NCBI GenBank assembly: GCA_028685945.1
Contig: JAQUCZ010000027.1
Span: 1-8,641 of the forward strand
Source of the DNA: Sulfurimonadaceae bacterium
GTDB lineage: Bacteria; Campylobacterota; Campylobacteria; Campylobacterales; Sulfurimonadaceae
Direction: 5' to 3'
Length of the DNA: 8,641 nt
Shown: positions 7,258-8,641 of the stretch, one piece after another
Layout: the number at the start of each line of letters is the position of its first letter
Numbering within the stretch: the first letter of the stretch is position 1
Program-made: the position numbers and the translations under genes
The notes under the pieces: model-generated
Told to the model about the DNA's origin: nothing
Database searches by the model: none
The model's input: the letters and a program-made list of their open reading frames with translations, nothing else

Positions 7258-8010
7258 GTGATTACTTCTCTTAAAAAACGTCTTGATGCCGAAGTGCAAA
7301 AACGCAACCGCGAAGGGGAAGTGTGCGATGAGCGGCTTGACCCCATTATGGTGGCGCATTGTTACCGCGATGAGCGGGTGGCTTTGGTATGTGCTCTTTT
7401 TGCCTACGGTAACGTCAAGCAGATCGTGAAGTTTTTGGAATCTCTTGATTTTTCCCTGCTTGATGGGGATGAGGCGGATGTGCAAAAAGCCTTGGCATGT
7501 CGCTACTACCGTTTTCAAAAGAGCGAAGATATTATTGCGCTTTTTATAGCTTTGGGGCGCTTACATGCCAAGGGTTTAACCTTAGAGACGGTGTTTAAAA
7601 AAGGGTACATGCCAAAGAAAAATCCCATCGAGGGGATCAACGAACTTATCCGCACCCTTGCCGCACTCTATCCCCACGCCACGGCAGGTTATACCTTTTT
7701 ACTTTCGCAGGTGACGAACAAAACCAAGGGTGCGGGGGCGCTCAAACGCTGGATGATGTTTTTGCGCTGGATGGTGCGCCACGATTGTATCGACATGGGG
7801 TTATGGCATGGAGTCGATAGCGCCGATTTGATTATTCCGCTCGATACCCACACTTTTAACGTTTCTCGCAAATTAGGGCTTTTAAGCCGTAAAACCTATG
7901 ATCTGCAAGCGGCGATAGAGCTGACAAACACCCTCAAAAAGTTCGATGCCGCCGATCCGCTCAAATACGATTTTGCGCTTTACAGATTGGGGCAAGAGGG
8001 GCTTGTTTAA
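7258..8010 (+). CDS. DUF2400 (TIGR02757) family protein
   Basis: The function is not established. The 250 residues carry the family's landmarks: an N-terminal DPIMVAHCYRDERVALVCAL block (28-47) followed by FAYGNVKQI (48-56), then KRWMMFLRWMVR (163-174), LIIPLDTHTFNVSRKLGL (191-208) and a C-terminal DPLKYDFALYRLG (233-245). The LDTHTFNVSRKLG stretch looks like the VDTHVFRV region of endonuclease III-type HhH-GPD glycosylases, whose aspartate is catalytic (D196 here). I see no iron-sulfur cluster cysteines and no obvious helix-hairpin-helix with a catalytic lysine, so enzymatic activity is only a guess. There is no signal peptide or membrane segment. Translation starts at GTG ten bases after the SNF2 gene. 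It is the last gene of the operon before the insertion sequence region. Confidence 0.88.
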   Translation: MITSLKKRLDAEVQKRNREGEVCDERLDPIMVAHCYRDERVALVCALFAYGNVKQIVKFLESLDFSLLDGDEADVQKALACRYYRFQKSEDIIALFIALGRLHAKGLTLETVFKKGYMPKKNPIEGINELIRTLAALYPHATAGYTFLLSQVTNKTKGAGALKRWMMFLRWMVRHDCIDMGLWHGVDSADLIIPLDTHTFNVSRKLGLLSRKTYDLQAAIELTNTLKKFDAADPLKYDFALYRLGQEGLV

Positions 8011-8011
8011 G

Positions 8012-8025
8012 AATGAAGCTTCATT
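8012..8025 (+). repeat. Perfect 14-base palindrome after the operon
   Basis: AATGAAGCTTCATT begins two bases after the stop codon of the DUF2400 gene. As RNA it could fold into only a five-base-pair A/U-rich stem with an AGCU loop, and it is followed by A residues, not T. It is therefore a poor intrinsic terminator on either strand, and could equally be a dimeric protein binding site or a chance palindrome. Confidence 0.5.
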
Positions 8026-8055
8026 AAAAAACAAAAAATCTTACACTATTGATAC

Positions 8056-8104
8056 AACAATAGTTCATTTCTGTATTTTTCTCATATTTAACAATAATTC
8101 ATAT
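8056..8104 (+). repeat. Degenerate direct repeat upstream of promoter
   Basis: AACAATAGTTCATTT (8056-8070) recurs as AACAATAATTCATAT (8090-8104), with 13 of 15 bases matching and start points 34 bases apart. GTATTTTT also recurs (8073-8080 and 8111-8118). The second copy ends one base before the -35-like box at 8106. The pair could be a decayed tandem duplication or two regulator sites; the low complexity of the region limits confidence. Confidence 0.4.
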
Positions 8105-8105
8105 A

Positions 8106-8139
8106 TTTAAGTATTTTTGTATTGAGTTTTTTATATGAT
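8106..8139 (+). promoter_or_regulatory. Campylobacter-type vegetative promoter
   Basis: TTTAAGTATT (8106-8115) matches the TTTAAGTnTT element described for Campylobacter jejuni vegetative promoters. It is followed by a T run (8127-8132), like their -16 element, and TATGAT (8134-8139), one mismatch from TATAAT. Transcription would start near 8146, about 92 bases before the transposase ATG. It may drive the transposase, or it may be a native promoter whose gene now lies beyond the insertion. Confidence 0.6.
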
Positions 8140-8161
8140 ATCACTGCTTTGTAATTTTAGG

Positions 8162-8206
8162 GAGCTATAGTGTTTATTAATAACTGACGTTACGCAGCAA
8201 TAGCTC
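8162..8206 (+). repeat. 7-base inverted repeat near the IS left end
   Basis: GAGCTAT (8162-8168) and its exact complement ATAGCTC (8200-8206) flank a 31-base loop. It lies in the leader of a transcript from the promoter at 8106-8139. It may form a hairpin in transposase mRNA or belong to the subterminal structure of the insertion sequence. A stem this short with a large loop is weak. Confidence 0.35.
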
Positions 8207-8230
8207 AAATCGGCACACAATATGCTTTTG

Positions 8231-8236
8231 AAGGAG
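8231..8236 (+). promoter_or_regulatory. Ribosome binding site unusually close to start
   Basis: A perfect AAGGAG is separated by a single base from the transposase ATG at 8238. Usual spacing is about five to nine bases, so initiation should be inefficient, which would suit low transposase expression. An in-frame stop TGA (8229-8231) excludes a longer protein. Confidence 0.55.
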
Positions 8237-8237
8237 C

Positions 8238-8641
8238 ATGAAGACAGACTACCTAGAACTTTATACAGATTATTTGATCAGTAACAGCGGATTCGCTACG
8301 GCGACAGGATTATCGGCGATGATGGACAATCGTGTGAGCCACGATCAGATTACACGGTTTTTGAGTTCAGAGGAGTTTGATTCAAAGCAGTTATGGAAGA
8401 TGACGAAAAAGACGGTGAGAGAGATCGAATCAGAGGATGGGTGCTTGATATTTGACGATACGGTACAAGAAAAAGCATGGACGGACGAGAGCGAAATAAT
8501 GTGCTACCACTTCGACCATACGAAAAGCAAAAGCGTCAAGGGGTTGAATATTCTCAATGCACTGTATTATTCCAATGATGTTGCCATTCCCGTAGCTTTC
8601 GAGATTGTCCGTAAACCGATATGGTATTGCGAGATTGATAC
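8238..8641 (+). CDS. DDE transposase, IS4/IS701-like (N-terminal part)
   Basis: The first 134 codons of a transposase are open to the window edge. The N-terminus, MKTDYLELYTDYLISNSG, leads into a helical DNA-binding part containing SHDQITRFLSS (34-44). The first catalytic aspartate is in LIFDDTVQEKAW (70-81, D73 or D74). A conserved-looking YHFDHTKSKSVKGLN block (90-104) and IPVAFEIVRKP (117-127) follow. The layout (FDDT, then HxDH and KG) is that of IS4/IS701-type DDE elements; I cannot assign the exact family. The remaining D and E of the catalytic triad lie beyond the edge, so intactness is unknown. The ATG at 8238 is the first start after an in-frame stop, with AAGGAG almost touching it. 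Confidence 0.85.
   Translation, partial: MKTDYLELYTDYLISNSGFATATGLSAMMDNRVSHDQITRFLSSEEFDSKQLWKMTKKTVREIESEDGCLIFDDTVQEKAWTDESEIMCYHFDHTKSKSVKGLNILNALYYSNDVAIPVAFEIVRKPIWYCEID

Larger units (their letters stand above)
8162..8641 (+). mobile_element. Left part of an insertion sequence (partial)
   Basis: A DDE transposase gene runs off the right edge, so only the left portion of the element is present. The left boundary is a guess: base composition changes from AT-rich to mixed around 8160-8185, and the inverted repeat beginning at 8162 is a convenient marker. The terminal inverted repeat and target duplication cannot be identified without the right end. Confidence 0.55.

Noticed and set aside
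6771..7346. 191-codon open frame on the minus strand
   Set aside because: It is opposite conserved helicase motifs V and VI and the DUF2400 start, with no domain of its own.
3750..8010. SNF2 helicase as part of a known defence system such as DISARM
   Set aside because: No methyltransferase, nuclease or phospholipase-D partner is present, and the setting is a housekeeping operon.
8012..8025. Intrinsic terminator for the operon
   Set aside because: The palindrome gives only a short A/U-rich stem and is followed by A residues rather than a T run; no terminator on the minus strand either.
8011..8237. Small gene or structured RNA in the intergenic region
   Set aside because: I found no open frame with a ribosome binding site, and no tRNA-like or riboswitch-like fold could be recognised by eye.

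Overview
The window is most likely a chromosomal segment of a Campylobacterota (formerly Epsilonproteobacteria) bacterium, probably a free-living sulfur-oxidiser relative such as the Sulfurimonas/Sulfuricurvum group. That is an inference from four things: the divergent, glutamine-poor sigma-54 N-terminus; moderate G+C (about 32-55% in hand-counted 60-base lines); T-rich Campylobacter-style promoter architecture; and the gene content. Genus is not proven.

Positions 1-92 are a short leader with a plausible promoter (TACAAT at 62-67). From 93 to 8010 there are seven genes, all on the + strand and tightly packed: a small S4-domain RNA-binding protein, trpD, tsaE, lptB, rpoN, a large SWIM-SNF2 helicase and a DUF2400/TIGR02757 protein. 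The first four overlap (4, 4 and 14 bases). The last three follow after gaps of only 16, 15 and 10 bases. No internal terminator is visible, so one long transcript is likely, with translational coupling in its first part. Cargo is mixed: ribosome/RNA quality control, tryptophan synthesis, tRNA t6A modification, lipopolysaccharide export, alternative sigma factor, and a possible DNA-maintenance pair (helicase plus DUF2400).

The lptB-rpoN pair is a classic proteobacterial neighbourhood, but the usual followers (hpf, ptsN) are replaced by the helicase and DUF2400 genes, which use TTG and GTG starts with good ribosome binding sites.

Positions 8011-8237 are an AT-rich intergenic stretch. It holds a 14-base perfect palindrome, a degenerate 15-base direct repeat, a promoter matching the Campylobacter vegetative consensus, and a 7-base inverted repeat. 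From 8238 to the window edge runs the first 134 codons of a DDE transposase (IS4/IS701-like), so an insertion sequence borders the operon. Its left end cannot be fixed from this window.

I see no CRISPR array, tRNA, rRNA or clear defence system. The most interesting points are the SNF2-DUF2400 pair, the endonuclease III-like DTH motif in DUF2400, and the unusual signals just before the transposase.
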